Positions 36,049-45,472 are shown, numbered from the stretch's first letter. The stretch is 64,000 nucleotides of DNA from Bacteroides cutis (GCF_900241005.1 NZ_OEST01000003.1:1-64000), one strand, 5' to 3'. Program-made: numbers and translations. Notes: generated by a model not told the origin, from the letters alone.

Positions 36049-37491
36049 TTATTTTTGTTTGTTCAATAAAGTCCTCCAACGGCATCCTTTGTTTTTATCA
36101 TACGATAAAGAAGAAGTATAACCTAACCTTCTGACCGTATCGTCTGGGTCAATGTCTGTATAATTTGCTTTCAGGAATGCTTGGGTTGATTCTCTATAGA
36201 AAGTGTTCTCTGAACAAGCGAAATAAGTACCGGCATATCCATCTTCACTATAGAAAATGGTCAGTTCCGGATAAACCAGATTAAAGTCTTTATTCAAATC
36301 ACCTATACTGAGTTCTGCTACCATCTTGACATTCGACATGTCAAATGTTTCCAATGCGTCCAAGCATTCAATATCAATTCTGTAGGCTTTCAATTCATTT
36401 TTTTCGGGCAATTTGATTTCTTTCAGTATAGGACATCCCAGAACCATCAGACTACTGCCATACGTACCATTGCCTTCCGTTTCTTTATCTCCTTGACCCC
36501 AAATAGTGGAATAACTCAAATCTAACTTCTGCAATGCCGGGTTATTTTGGACCCAAGCACTTCGCAAATCTGTAGCATTGGATAAGTCGATATCTTCCAC
36601 TTCTATATTTTGCAGGATGACTTGGGTTATGAATTTCCCTACTTTTATATTGGGCATAGAAGCTATACTTTCTTCTCCGGCAGAATAAAGGCTGATTTTA
36701 GCACCTTCCCAATAAGGATTCTCCACCAGAAACTGAATACCCTCAAAGTTGGTAACATTATCAGCAGGAGCAACAAGCAGTTCCTTTGTTTTCTGGTCGA
36801 GTCCCAAATGTTTGCTAAGGTCTATTTGGTCGCCGTTAAACAGATCGGCAAAATTTGTCTGCAAATAAGTGAGCAGGTTTGCGTCGGGCACGTCGCGCAG
36901 GGTGGTATAAGTTTGCAGATTGCCGTCGACATCAGTCATCTTCATATCAATGGTGCCGGCGGTGATGGCTTCCTTGTTTTGGCGGTAGAAACGCACGAGA
37001 TCTTCGATATTCTCTTTAGCGGTTTCCGGAAGGTAAAGTTTGGTAATTTCGTGCAGGTTAGTCACAGTTTCATCACCGTTTTCTTCCACTACGACACTCA
37101 CAAGATTATCATAGTCGTAGATTTCATTACCCGTCAGGTCTATTCCGGTGATTTGTTCCGGCAATTTGGCAAAGTCGAACGCCGGGCCGTAACCATTGTC
37201 CGACAGATCCACATCAGTCAAGTTAGGGAACATGGAAAGTTCTGCCAGTGCGTCTGTGGAAATCTGCGTTCCGGAGAGGTCAAGCGTCGTCGTATTGTTA
37301 GCCAAATCATCAAGCAACAGATTGCCGTCCTCGTTGAATGTGTAGCCTCTTTGAACAAGAATGGTTTTCAATTCGGTATTCTGCACGGCACCCGTGCTGT
37401 ATGAGAGGGTGTTGTCGTCATCGCTGCACGATGCCCCTATCAGCAGCATTGCGAATGCCATCAAACCGACATGCAAATTGTTTCTTTTCAT
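36049..37491 (-). CDS. Leucine-rich-repeat lipoprotein
   Basis: The 480-residue protein has a lipobox (LLIGASCSDDD) and LRR-type units (TTLDLSGTQISTDALAELSMFPNLTDVDLSDN, ITGIDLTGNEI, LQKLDLSYSTIW, LKEIKLPEKNEL). Such surface lipoproteins often bind proteins or glycans. It is the first gene of a two-gene unit whose promoter carries the same operator as the large receptor gene downstream of 40407, so they should be co-regulated. Confidence 0.75.
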   Translation of the reverse strand: MKRNNLHVGLMAFAMLLIGASCSDDDNTLSYSTGAVQNTELKTILVQRGYTFNEDGNLLLDDLANNTTTLDLSGTQISTDALAELSMFPNLTDVDLSDNGYGPAFDFAKLPEQITGIDLTGNEIYDYDNLVSVVVEENGDETVTNLHEITKLYLPETAKENIEDLVRFYRQNKEAITAGTIDMKMTDVDGNLQTYTTLRDVPDANLLTYLQTNFADLFNGDQIDLSKHLGLDQKTKELLVAPADNVTNFEGIQFLVENPYWEGAKISLYSAGEESIASMPNIKVGKFITQVILQNIEVEDIDLSNATDLRSAWVQNNPALQKLDLSYSTIWGQGDKETEGNGTYGSSLMVLGCPILKEIKLPEKNELKAYRIDIECLDALETFDMSNVKMVAELSIGDLNKDFNLVYPELTIFYSEDGYAGTYFACSENTFYRESTQAFLKANYTDIDPDDTVRRLGYTSSLSYDKNKGCRWRTLLNKQK

Positions 37492-37533
37492 CTTTCTGTG
37501 ATTTTATTATTTCGTTATTATTATTTCGGGGTG

Positions 37534-37581
37534 CAAAATTATAACGAGTTTACTCAGAGCACAATACCTAAAAATTGGTAT
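37534..37581 (-). promoter_or_regulatory. Promoter with ATACC-N8-GGTAT operator (site 1)
   Basis: On the minus strand TTG (37564-37562), 20 bases and TAATTTTG (37541-37534) form the promoter. An inverted repeat ATACC-N8-GGTAT (37564-37581) lies upstream and overlaps the -33 box. The same arrangement, with the same distances, occurs at 40457-40504. The position suits an activator or a repressor that competes with polymerase. Confidence 0.75.
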
Positions 37582-37638
37582 ATAATTAGAAGCAAATCAC
37601 CACTCATTAACTAAAAAAATATAAACTTCGCTCCTGCT

Positions 37639-40407
37639 TTATAATTGTTTGTTAAAACGGTACTTGAAGGAGAGCATGAACCAACTACCTATCTGCTGCG
37701 TGTGTCTCTCCGACAATCCGGAGGAAGAGACGCTGCGGGTAAAGTTCTTTTTCTGGCTAAGGATGTCCGCCCAGTAGAATGACAGTTCCGCCTTCTTCTG
37801 TTTGAGGAAACGCCAAGAAAGGGAGGCGTTCCACACTACCTGGTCATCTTCGCCGGGGGTGATGTTCGTCCCGTTGCGGAAAGAATAATCGACATCGCTC
37901 CGCAACTGAATGCCGCCGGGCAGGTCGGCGTAGGCGTTCACCCCCAAGCGGTAGTCGCGGGTGTAATCGCCGGTTTCGCGCAAAAGGTTGGTGGAGTGGC
38001 GGAAACGCCAGTCACCCGTCAGGTCGAAACCTCCCCATTGGGGCTGGTAGCCAAAACGCAGGTTGGCATTCAGTGTCGTGTTGTGGGTCGTACTGCGCTC
38101 CGGCATCTCCTGCTGTCCCTCGTTGATAAGGCTTACGTTCTGGCTGAACGAAGCGCCGGTACGTGCGGTAACGGAAAATCGGCGTTTGATGCGCTTCTGG
38201 TATCGCACGGTGGCTCTTGCGTTCCAATTCCCGTTCACATTCACGGGATAGCTTTCTATACCGCCTGTTTGGGTATTGTACGTCACAGCCCGTGTCACAC
38301 TGTTCACCGTGTTCGCCCAAGTCATGTCTCCGTTCAAACCTATCTTCGTGTCTCGTGCTTCTAAGCGCACCCTTTGGTTGTACGAAGGGCGCAGGCTGGG
38401 ATTTCCCCGTGTAATGTTCAGCGGATCGCTGTTGTCGGTCAGTGTCAGCAGTTCGGTCAGTCCCGGCTGTTTCGTGTCTCCCTCGTAACTTAGTTGCACC
38501 CGTGTTTTCTTTTTGTGCCACAAGACGGTAACAGCCGGGTAGTAGTTCACGGAGGTTCTCAGCGTGTCGGCTTGCATCCGCCCGGTCTTCTGGTCGAGAC
38601 TCTGCCGTTCGGGAACGACGGACAGGCCAGCGTTGATTTCCCAAGTTCTGTCCGTATAGTTAAGGTGGAGGGCCACTTCATGCGCTGTCGTGTGGCTTCG
38701 GCTTCTGTTGCTCAGGCTGTCGGTATAGGCTGCCTCGTAGCCTTCCGGCAGGGTGTACAAGGGTTCATCGTCCGTACCGTCGAAAAAGCGGGACAGGTCG
38801 TAGGTATTGCGGTCGTTGTTTTGGTTTTCCCGTCTGAATTTATACGAAAGTTGTGCCCGCAGGCTCTTGTGTAGTGGCTGTGTCAGTATCAGTCCCAAGC
38901 TGAATTTGCGGTTTCTGTTTGGGCTGTCATAATATTGATTACGGTAGAGGACGGAATCGTTACCCCACTCATCCTGCAATTGGTAATAGGTGGTGGAGGA
39001 CACGGAAAACGCCTCGTTCTTTCCTCTCCCCTCCGAGTATTGCATGGTTAGCCCCAAACTGCTGCCTTTCTCGTTCAGCCGTCGGGTGAGGTCGGCGTTC
39101 AGGAAATACTGCCGGTTGGCGCTTGTTGAACGGGAGTTCATGCGGATGCCATTCACCCGGATATCGTTTTCCGTTTGGCCGTTTTCTTCCCCATTGAACG
39201 GTGCTGTGATATCCAATTCTGGATTTTCATTGTAGGTCGCCTGCCGGCTGTCACTCCCGTTTGTCCCTTTCATCGCACTAAAGCTGCCTGAAAGGTTCAG
39301 CAAGGTCATCTTATCGATATTCCATTTCATGCTTAGCATGGTGCTTGCCATGCGGTTGGTGTTGTGGCGGTCGCTGGTCGCATAGCGGTAGCGGTTCCCC
39401 GTTTTCAGGTATTGCTCGTAGTAAGATGTCCCCTCGTTCCCATTGATAGCATTGCTGTACATGACATTCCCGTTAAGGTGTATCTTCTTTCCGAACTTTT
39501 TCAGGAAGTTCACCGCTACATTGTCTTGGCGGTTGTCTTTGTTTGCGGATGTCATGTTGCGGTTGCCGCTTTTGGCGATTACCGACAGGTTTTCCCCGCC
39601 GGTTTTGAAGAAATTGCTGATTAGTTCCGCTTCTTTTTTCTTGTTGTTACCCTTGCCTGCGGCTACGGAAGTCATCAGTGTACCGTTGAACTCCTTCTTG
39701 GTTTGCAGGTCGAGCACATAGTTTTCTTCCCCTGTTTTTATCCCCATGAATTTCTCCATTTCGCTACGCTTGTCATACACTTTTATCCTGCTTACCAAAT
39801 CGGCGGGCAGATTTTCCAAAGCCAGCGCATGGTTTCCTGCAAAGAACGCTTCCCCGTTAACATTGATTTCCGCAATGGGAAGCCCATTATAAACCAAGGT
39901 TTTGTTTTGCCTGTCATATTCCAAGCCCGGTATCTTTTTTACCAGCTCTTCCAAGTTCGAGCCTTCGGGAATCCGGTAGGCATCGGCATTGATGACGGTA
40001 GTGTCGCCCACCAGTTCCACCTCCTTTATGGGAGCCGTGACCACCACTTCGGACAGTTCAAGACCTTCTGTCAAGACAATGTTTCCGACATGGATTTTCG
40101 TCTTGCCTGTATTTAATGCACGAAACTCCGGCTTCATACCTATATAAGAAACTTTCAGCAGGTAAGGCGATTCTTTCTTTGCATGGAAGCTAAGACGGAA
40201 ATTCCCGCCGGCATCACTCATCACCCCTTTTACAAGGGTGGAATCCCCGGCTTCGAGTACCAAGATATTGGTATAGGGCAACACCTCTTGTCCTTCTCCA
40301 TTGTTGGAAACGACAAGGGTCTTTCCGGTCACATCCACCCTCTGTTGGGCAAATAGAGTTATCGGAAACAGGAACATAAGTATCAGTCCGAGAACAGATA
40401 TACGCAC
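37639..40407 (-). CDS. Large outer-membrane TonB-dependent-like receptor
   Basis: The 922-residue protein has a signal peptide (MRISVLGLILMFLFPITLFA), a carboxypeptidase-regulatory-like domain (residues about 22-115), a plug-like domain (GLELSEVVVTAPIKEVELVGDTT, VKKIPGLEYDRQNKTLVYNG, INVNGEAFFAG) and a large barrel. It belongs to the outer-membrane beta-barrel family often paired with regulators in Bacteroidota. No SusD is near. The substrate is unknown; it may be a peptide or metal complex. It has its own operator-bearing promoter. Confidence 0.85.
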   Translation of the reverse strand: MRISVLGLILMFLFPITLFAQQRVDVTGKTLVVSNNGEGQEVLPYTNILVLEAGDSTLVKGVMSDAGGNFRLSFHAKKESPYLLKVSYIGMKPEFRALNTGKTKIHVGNIVLTEGLELSEVVVTAPIKEVELVGDTTVINADAYRIPEGSNLEELVKKIPGLEYDRQNKTLVYNGLPIAEINVNGEAFFAGNHALALENLPADLVSRIKVYDKRSEMEKFMGIKTGEENYVLDLQTKKEFNGTLMTSVAAGKGNNKKKEAELISNFFKTGGENLSVIAKSGNRNMTSANKDNRQDNVAVNFLKKFGKKIHLNGNVMYSNAINGNEGTSYYEQYLKTGNRYRYATSDRHNTNRMASTMLSMKWNIDKMTLLNLSGSFSAMKGTNGSDSRQATYNENPELDITAPFNGEENGQTENDIRVNGIRMNSRSTSANRQYFLNADLTRRLNEKGSSLGLTMQYSEGRGKNEAFSVSSTTYYQLQDEWGNDSVLYRNQYYDSPNRNRKFSLGLILTQPLHKSLRAQLSYKFRRENQNNDRNTYDLSRFFDGTDDEPLYTLPEGYEAAYTDSLSNRSRSHTTAHEVALHLNYTDRTWEINAGLSVVPERQSLDQKTGRMQADTLRTSVNYYPAVTVLWHKKKTRVQLSYEGDTKQPGLTELLTLTDNSDPLNITRGNPSLRPSYNQRVRLEARDTKIGLNGDMTWANTVNSVTRAVTYNTQTGGIESYPVNVNGNWNARATVRYQKRIKRRFSVTARTGASFSQNVSLINEGQQEMPERSTTHNTTLNANLRFGYQPQWGGFDLTGDWRFRHSTNLLRETGDYTRDYRLGVNAYADLPGGIQLRSDVDYSFRNGTNITPGEDDQVVWNASLSWRFLKQKKAELSFYWADILSQKKNFTRSVSSSGLSERHTQQIGSWFMLSFKYRFNKQL

Positions 40408-40456
40408 AATTACCCGTTATTTTTTTATAGTTTTTAAAAGAAATGAAAAACGGGTA

Positions 40457-40504
40457 CAAAATTACAAGCTTTTACCAGCCGTGCCAATACCAAACAATCG
40501 GTAT
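40457..40504 (-). promoter_or_regulatory. Promoter with ATACC-N8-GGTAT operator (site 2)
   Basis: On the minus strand TTG (40487-40485), 20 bases and TAATTTTG (40464-40457) form the promoter of the 922-residue receptor. ATACC-N8-GGTAT (40487-40504) overlaps the -33 box exactly as in site 1. Confidence 0.75.
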
Positions 40505-40673
40505 ATATAATAACTCATTACTTTAACCTTCAACATATAAAAAATGGTCGGAACGATACAGAGTACAAGAAAACCTGCCGTACAACCGGGTCTTTTCCAG
40601 AGCATGGCGTCATGTATGAACCGGACATTTGTCGTGCAAATGAAAGCCTTCCAAAGAAACAAACCCCAGTCCA

Positions 40674-40722
40674 CAATAAAAACAAATCCGGCAACCGTTC
40701 TTTTATAGAACCGGCTGCCGGA
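40674..40722 (-). terminator. Intrinsic terminator of the 40764 gene
   Basis: The arms around 40687-40700 and 40708-40722 (TCCGGCAACCG.. with ..CGGCTGCCGGA) form a stem with one bulge. The minus strand then reads TTTGTTTTTATT. No gene is seen in 40505-40763. Confidence 0.7.
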
Positions 40723-40763
40723 CGAGCCAAATTGCGGAAACTGTTACCGTTTCCCTTCCAGAA

Positions 40764-41303
40764 TCAGAATCGGCCGACCCGCAAAGCATTCACGAAAGCG
40801 CTGGCCTCTTCTCCCGTATAATGGAGTACGGAAGATGCCGGTTCGTAAGCGTAAGGAACATACTTCAGCAACTGGACGGCAGCGAAGTTACCGTCCTGCG
40901 AAACCATGTAGTCCATCCGCACACCGCCGTCCTTCTTCGGCAGTACCTCTGCCTTGCCGTCAAAAGTCTTCTCCTCCAGCAACCGCCCCAATACAGAGAG
41001 GTCGCCCGCATCGAAGAAACAAGAACCTTTTTTCACCAAACTGCCGGTCGGAACGTATATCAGACTCCTTTTTCTTATCATCAGGCGAATACCTCCGGCC
41101 ACCAGAAAGGCGATTCCGCCGACCAGCAGGACAGGACCTGACGCGGAAGAGGAATCTTCCACTTTCGACGAGAAAAACAGAAGGCACAGTCCCACCGCAC
41201 AAAAAAGGAGGGAAAGAATAAGAGCCGAAATATTGGTAATCTTCTTTATATCGGGATGCGCTGCGGAAAACAGGGTTTCGGCAGCAGAAATGTTTTGATT
41301 CAT
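40764..41303 (-). CDS. Two-helix membrane protein of unknown function
   Basis: The 179-residue protein has two membrane helices (ISALILSLLFCAVGLCLLFFSS; GPVLLVGGIAFLVAGGIRLMI) followed by a soluble alpha/beta domain of about 100 residues. It is probably an element-backbone gene. No family is recognised. Confidence 0.7.
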   Translation of the reverse strand: MNQNISAAETLFSAAHPDIKKITNISALILSLLFCAVGLCLLFFSSKVEDSSSASGPVLLVGGIAFLVAGGIRLMIRKRSLIYVPTGSLVKKGSCFFDAGDLSVLGRLLEEKTFDGKAEVLPKKDGGVRMDYMVSQDGNFAAVQLLKYVPYAYEPASSVLHYTGEEASAFVNALRVGRF

Positions 41304-41423
41304 ACGGATTGAAAATTTTATTTTTGCTGATTGTTCAATAATAAGATATACTCACGACGAACAGCCACACCCCGCTTTTCAGCCAAGTGTAACCGTCAGT
41401 ATAAACGATAAAAAAACAAACCG

Positions 41424-41852
41424 CTAAATCAGAATCCGTCTCATCCCGAAGATATAATGCTCGCAGGCATTATCCCAGTTCGGGCTACGGGAAGAGTCAT
41501 GCACGAGGGTACAACAATAGGTCAGGTTGTTCATGCGGCAAATGAGATACCGCTGTAAAATTCGGAGAAAATGGGCCGTTTCCACAGATATGTACCGAAG
41601 ATGCATCCCCTTTACCGATGCGCCGGCACGGCAAGCCACATCGGGGATTTCCCCGATTATGCCTGTTATGTCGCTGTCCTTTTTTTGCCGGATAGAGTCT
41701 CTGTCATGGAATTGCTGAAAAGAGGCGTTGTCCGTATTTCGGACACAACATTCCTGCGCAGCCGCCACACCGGCCGCCGGAACATGCAGCGCCCCGGAAT
41801 TGCATACCAAGGCCAGCAGCACCAACGATAGAACAGCAACGAATCCTTTCAT
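41424..41852 (-). CDS. Secreted hypothetical protein
   Basis: The 142-residue protein has a signal peptide (MKGFVAVLSLVLLALVCNSGALHVPA) and a mature part with several Cys and His residues but no known domain. Its place just downstream of the M23 peptidase gene and ahead of the 40764 gene suggests one minus-strand unit of envelope proteins. Confidence 0.55.
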   Translation of the reverse strand: MKGFVAVLSLVLLALVCNSGALHVPAAGVAAAQECCVRNTDNASFQQFHDRDSIRQKKDSDITGIIGEIPDVACRAGASVKGMHLRYISVETAHFLRILQRYLICRMNNLTYCCTLVHDSSRSPNWDNACEHYIFGMRRILI

Positions 41853-41933
41853 ACCTTAATTTTGCCTTGCAAAGGTAAGCATAAAGGCATTTTTTTACCA
41901 TTCCCGTGAAATGATTAACAAAAATAAACGGAA

Positions 41934-42650
41934 TCATCTGTGTTTTCCACCCGCAGGACTTAATGCGGGGGCCTCTCTGGATTCGGCCAGTGCCGCCACG
42001 CACTCTTCGCGTATGGACTTGATGTAATCCAGTACCATTAACGGATCGACACTTTTTCCATCGAGCTTGCAGGAAATATGCAGGTGTTCGCTGGTGCTGC
42101 GTCCTGTAGAACCGGTAATACCGACGACATCCCTCGGCCCGATAGCAGCCCCTTTCCGGGTAAGGATACGCGACAGGTGGCAATAGCTGACCGTGTAGTC
42201 TCCATGCCGTAAGGTCACATACTTGCCGGAGGATTTGTCCTGCCCGACTTTCACTACCACTCCCGCCATCATGGCCATCACCTCGTCGCCCCGTGCGTGG
42301 AGGTCGATTCCGTTGTGAAACTTCTTTTTTCCGGTAAAAGGATCTTTCCGATACCCATAAAGCGAGTTGATTTTCATCCGGTGCAGCGGATAGCTTACGC
42401 TAAGGTAACGCTCTATCCATACGTGTTTGCAGGTGTCGGCGGGCAATGCCGGGGCGGCGTCTCCTGCCGACGGTAAGGAGTCTTGGACGGAAAGCATGTT
42501 TCCGGGCAAGGTCGCCACATTATCCCTACCGGCAGAAACGACTTCAACCCTGTATCGGGACGGCACGGTCGAGACCGTATTGAATTGTGCTTGAACGGGG
42601 CCTGCGATACTTGCAGCACCCGCCATCAAAACCAGTAGTTTCTTTCTCAT
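41934..42650 (-). CDS. Secreted M23 metallopeptidase
   Basis: The 238-residue protein (start MRKKLLVLMAGAASIAGPVQA, a signal peptide) carries a complete M23/LytM domain: zinc ligands in HNGIDLHARGDE, catalytic region VSYCHLSRI and the HLH pair in TSEHLHISCKL. It cuts peptide cross-links in the wall, likely to open the path for conjugation. It is transcribed divergently from the long plus-strand operon. Confidence 0.88.
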   Translation of the reverse strand: MRKKLLVLMAGAASIAGPVQAQFNTVSTVPSRYRVEVVSAGRDNVATLPGNMLSVQDSLPSAGDAAPALPADTCKHVWIERYLSVSYPLHRMKINSLYGYRKDPFTGKKKFHNGIDLHARGDEVMAMMAGVVVKVGQDKSSGKYVTLRHGDYTVSYCHLSRILTRKGAAIGPRDVVGITGSTGRSTSEHLHISCKLDGKSVDPLMVLDYIKSIREECVAALAESREAPALSPAGGKHR

Positions 42651-42727
42651 GCGGCAAATATAACCAGCCCTGCCCAAGATGTCCCGTTTCCACGGCCTTT
42701 TTCGACCAAAGTACAACAAAAAAAGCA

Positions 42728-42765
42728 TTCAGAGTATGAATTTATGCGCAAAATCATACTCTGAA
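42728..42765. promoter_or_regulatory. Perfect inverted repeat in the divergent control region
   Basis: TTCAGAGTATGA (42728-42739) and TCATACTCTGAA (42754-42765) are perfect 12-base arms around 14 bases. It lies between the starts of the minus-strand peptidase and the plus-strand operon and may be an operator for both. Confidence 0.5.
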
Positions 42766-42830
42766 CATAAAAATAAACTCTCTTAATACACTAATATTAT
42801 TCTATTATATACAAGGGAATGAAAAGAATC

Positions 42831-42838
42831 TATCTTTG
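42831..42838 (+). promoter_or_regulatory. -7 element of the long plus-strand operon
   Basis: TATCTTTG lies 30 bases before the start at 42869. The -33 area is AT-rich without TTG, so an activator may be needed. It rules out the earlier start at 42836. Confidence 0.55.
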
Positions 42839-42868
42839 CAAAGTGTAATTCAAAATACAAAATTAAAT

Positions 42869-43627
42869 ATGAATGTAGTACGATTTGAACTAATTGAATT
42901 GCCCTATCCGACACTGGCCCGATTCGGGCTTACACAGGAGATGATCGAGGACTTGCCGATGCGTGTCCTCGATGAGATTTGCGACGGCAGACACTCTCCC
43001 GTGCTTCCGGTCCGTGTCCGTGACGAGAAGGGAGAACTAATCGAAAGCCGCAGCCGCTTCGCCCTTGTCCGTAGAGATGACGGTCTGTCGGACGTGGTAT
43101 TTTATCCCGTCCTGGAATCCTCGCCACTGGAACGCTACGACGAGGCGCAACAGAAACAACTGCTCGCAGGCAAGGCGATTCTTGCCGATGTGGAGACGGC
43201 AGACGGACGGCACAGCAAGGCATTCGTGCAGATAGACGAGGAAACGAAGCAGGTGATGTATATCCCCACGCCGATTATCGGGCGCAACCTGCAAGTGCTG
43301 GCCGACATAATGCACCTCGGTACAATGGAGGTAAACAGTATGCAGAACGGCGAACCGCTGACACTGGTCGTGGACGATGAACCCGTCACGGTGGGCATCG
43401 ACCTGCATGACAAGACCGGCATCCGCTTCTGTTCGGGCGACAGCCAGAAATGGAAAGAACAGCCCAAACGCGAGTGGGACAAGTACACTTTCGGCGTGTA
43501 CGGCTGCTGGGTGATGGACGATGACGGCAACCTCGACTATGTTCCCGAAGAGGAATATACCGAAGAACTGTGGAACGAACAGAAGAAAAGCGCCGAGCGT
43601 AACCGTGCGGCGGGAGTTCACAAATAA
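42869..43627 (+). CDS. DUF4099-type conserved element protein
   Basis: The 252-residue protein begins MNVVRFELIELPYPTLARFGL and has the DUF4099-like pattern of a short helix pair followed by the basic segment MRVLDEICDGRHSPVLPVRV, then a longer DUF3945-like beta region. Such proteins occur in Bacteroidales conjugative elements near primases and topoisomerases. Their function is unknown, probably linked with DNA processing. Confidence 0.7.
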   Translation: MNVVRFELIELPYPTLARFGLTQEMIEDLPMRVLDEICDGRHSPVLPVRVRDEKGELIESRSRFALVRRDDGLSDVVFYPVLESSPLERYDEAQQKQLLAGKAILADVETADGRHSKAFVQIDEETKQVMYIPTPIIGRNLQVLADIMHLGTMEVNSMQNGEPLTLVVDDEPVTVGIDLHDKTGIRFCSGDSQKWKEQPKREWDKYTFGVYGCWVMDDDGNLDYVPEEEYTEELWNEQKKSAERNRAAGVHK

Positions 43628-43647
43628 TATCTTAACATCCAGCGAAT

Positions 43648-43872
43648 ATGGCAGAACACCAATATTATTCCGAAGAGGTACTTATCGAGAAGATGGAGCG
43701 CGGCGAATACGGCTGGCTCGACTATGTGAATCATTTCTCGCCCGAATGGCAGGAGGAATATGCCCGCTATTGCAAGGAGCACAGCCTTATGGCGGGCAAC
43801 GAATCCGCCGCCGAGTTCGTCCACTACAAGGACGAGCAACTGGAGGCGGCGATGGAGAACGGAGATGCATAA
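43648..43872 (+). CDS. Small acidic conserved protein
   Basis: The 74-residue protein is acidic, helical and rich in Tyr, Trp and Glu (MAEHQYYSEEVLIEKMERGEYGWLDY...). It starts 20 bases after the preceding gene. No family is assigned. Similar short frames lie at this place in related elements by my recollection. Confidence 0.65.
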   Translation: MAEHQYYSEEVLIEKMERGEYGWLDYVNHFSPEWQEEYARYCKEHSLMAGNESAAEFVHYKDEQLEAAMENGDA

Positions 43873-43897
43873 CGGAAACCCTTTTTAACAACGGATT

Positions 43898-45472
43898 ATG
43901 GCGATACGAAAGAATACCAACCCCCGAATGATGGACCTGCAACCCGAAATGCAGGACATATTGAGGCGTAACGGTATGCAGGCCCACGTGGTCAGCGACG
44001 GCACGGGCTACCGGCTCGTGGTGCAGGGCCACGATTCGCCGCTGCTGACCTACGACCTTACCGAGCGTCAGATGTTGGCCCTGACGGACTGGGGAACAAA
44101 CTCGGCCAACAAGAAAGCCTACAACGTGTTCACGAGCATTGTAGGGAAAGACTTTTATATGCCCAAGAACTTCGTCCATGCCCGCAATGCCAACGGTCGT
44201 GTCGCTATGGGGCTGCACGGCTACCGTATCGGTATCGGCGAATACGGGCATGTGGGACGGTTGGGTATGCCGCCCCCGTTTCTCGGCTGGACGCCACGCC
44301 ACCAGTGGGGCTTCCATCTGCGGCGGGTCGGCGGCCAACTGTTCTATCCGGGACCGCCCGTTGTCCCTGAACGGTGGGACGGACGCATGAAGCCGGGCGA
44401 ATTGCAGTCGGGCGGCTACGGCTTCTATTACAAATACAAGGCCGGACAACCGGTGCAACCGGCACAACAGGCCGACGTCCTGCAAAACCTGCAGACGGTC
44501 ATCACGCCGCTGGTCAGCCGTCCGCGCAGCACGGAACCGGCCCGTACCTACAAGGAACTGATAAGCTCTCCTGTCTATTTTTCCAACGAGAAATGGCAGG
44601 AATGTCTTGCCTCCCACGGCCTTATCGTCGATAAGGAGGCACGGACACTGACCGTACAGTCCGAAAAGGTGACCGCCGATCTGGTCTATGACCTGACGGA
44701 AGAAGAAACGGCCGTCCTGACCTCCAACTCCATCGAGGAACAACCGGTCGAGAAGCGGCTGGAAGTCCTGAACGGGGTTATCGGGGCGGATTTTGCCGAC
44801 AAGGTAACGATGGCGGACCTCGACAGCAAACAACGTATCGCCCTTGGTCTGCACCCCGAAGTACAGGAGGAACTGACGCAGCGTCAGCAACAGGAGCAGG
44901 AAATCCTCTCCCCACTGGAAAACCAGCTCCGGCAGGAGATGCCGTATGGTGCGGCTGCTTCCGTCGATGGACGGGATATTTCCGTCCTTGACGAGCGCAA
45001 GGGCTGGTACCGAGAAGAACGGCACGGCAGGGAGGTCGAGGTCGGCGAGATAGCCGTACACCCGTCCCCCATAGAGGGCAAGTACAAGATGACGGCCGTC
45101 ATCGACGGGCAGGTCATCAGCCACGAGATCAGCCAGAAGGATTACGACAAATTCCTTGCGGTCGATGACTACCACCGCATGAAAATCTTTTCGAAAATAT
45201 TCAGCGAGGTGGACATGAAGATGCGGCCGGAAGCACAGCGCGGTCTCGGCGTGAAGATTTTCGCCGCCCTTGCGGCAGGAACGGTCGTCACGGCGGGTGT
45301 CGTCCACGGCCTGCGGCATCATCATCACGGTCCGGAGTTCTACGGTGAGCGTTTCGGAGGCGAGCCGCGTCCGTATTTCAAGCCCGGTGTCGATACGCCG
45401 AGGGACGTGGCTATACGCAATTTCGAGGCACAGATGAATCAGGATATTAACGATATGAGAAGAGGGAGATAA
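43898..45472 (+). CDS. DUF3945/DUF4099-related element protein
   Basis: The 524-residue protein has an N-terminal alpha/beta part, a repeated pair of similar segments (LTYDLTERQMLALTDWGTNSANKKAYNVFTSIVG and VYDLTEEETAVLTSNSIEEQPVEKRLEVLNGVIG), a DUF3945-like beta region (GKYKMTAVIDGQVISHEISQKDYDKFL) and a hydrophobic segment near residue 450 (IFAALAAGTVVTAGVVHG) followed by a His-rich part. It likely acts in DNA handling at the membrane, but this is a guess. Confidence 0.7.
   Translation: MAIRKNTNPRMMDLQPEMQDILRRNGMQAHVVSDGTGYRLVVQGHDSPLLTYDLTERQMLALTDWGTNSANKKAYNVFTSIVGKDFYMPKNFVHARNANGRVAMGLHGYRIGIGEYGHVGRLGMPPPFLGWTPRHQWGFHLRRVGGQLFYPGPPVVPERWDGRMKPGELQSGGYGFYYKYKAGQPVQPAQQADVLQNLQTVITPLVSRPRSTEPARTYKELISSPVYFSNEKWQECLASHGLIVDKEARTLTVQSEKVTADLVYDLTEEETAVLTSNSIEEQPVEKRLEVLNGVIGADFADKVTMADLDSKQRIALGLHPEVQEELTQRQQQEQEILSPLENQLRQEMPYGAAASVDGRDISVLDERKGWYREERHGREVEVGEIAVHPSPIEGKYKMTAVIDGQVISHEISQKDYDKFLAVDDYHRMKIFSKIFSEVDMKMRPEAQRGLGVKIFAALAAGTVVTAGVVHGLRHHHHGPEFYGERFGGEPRPYFKPGVDTPRDVAIRNFEAQMNQDINDMRRGR

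Noticed and set aside
40462..40674. A 70-residue minus-strand frame before the large receptor
   Set aside because: It covers the receptor promoter and operator and has no recognisable sequence.
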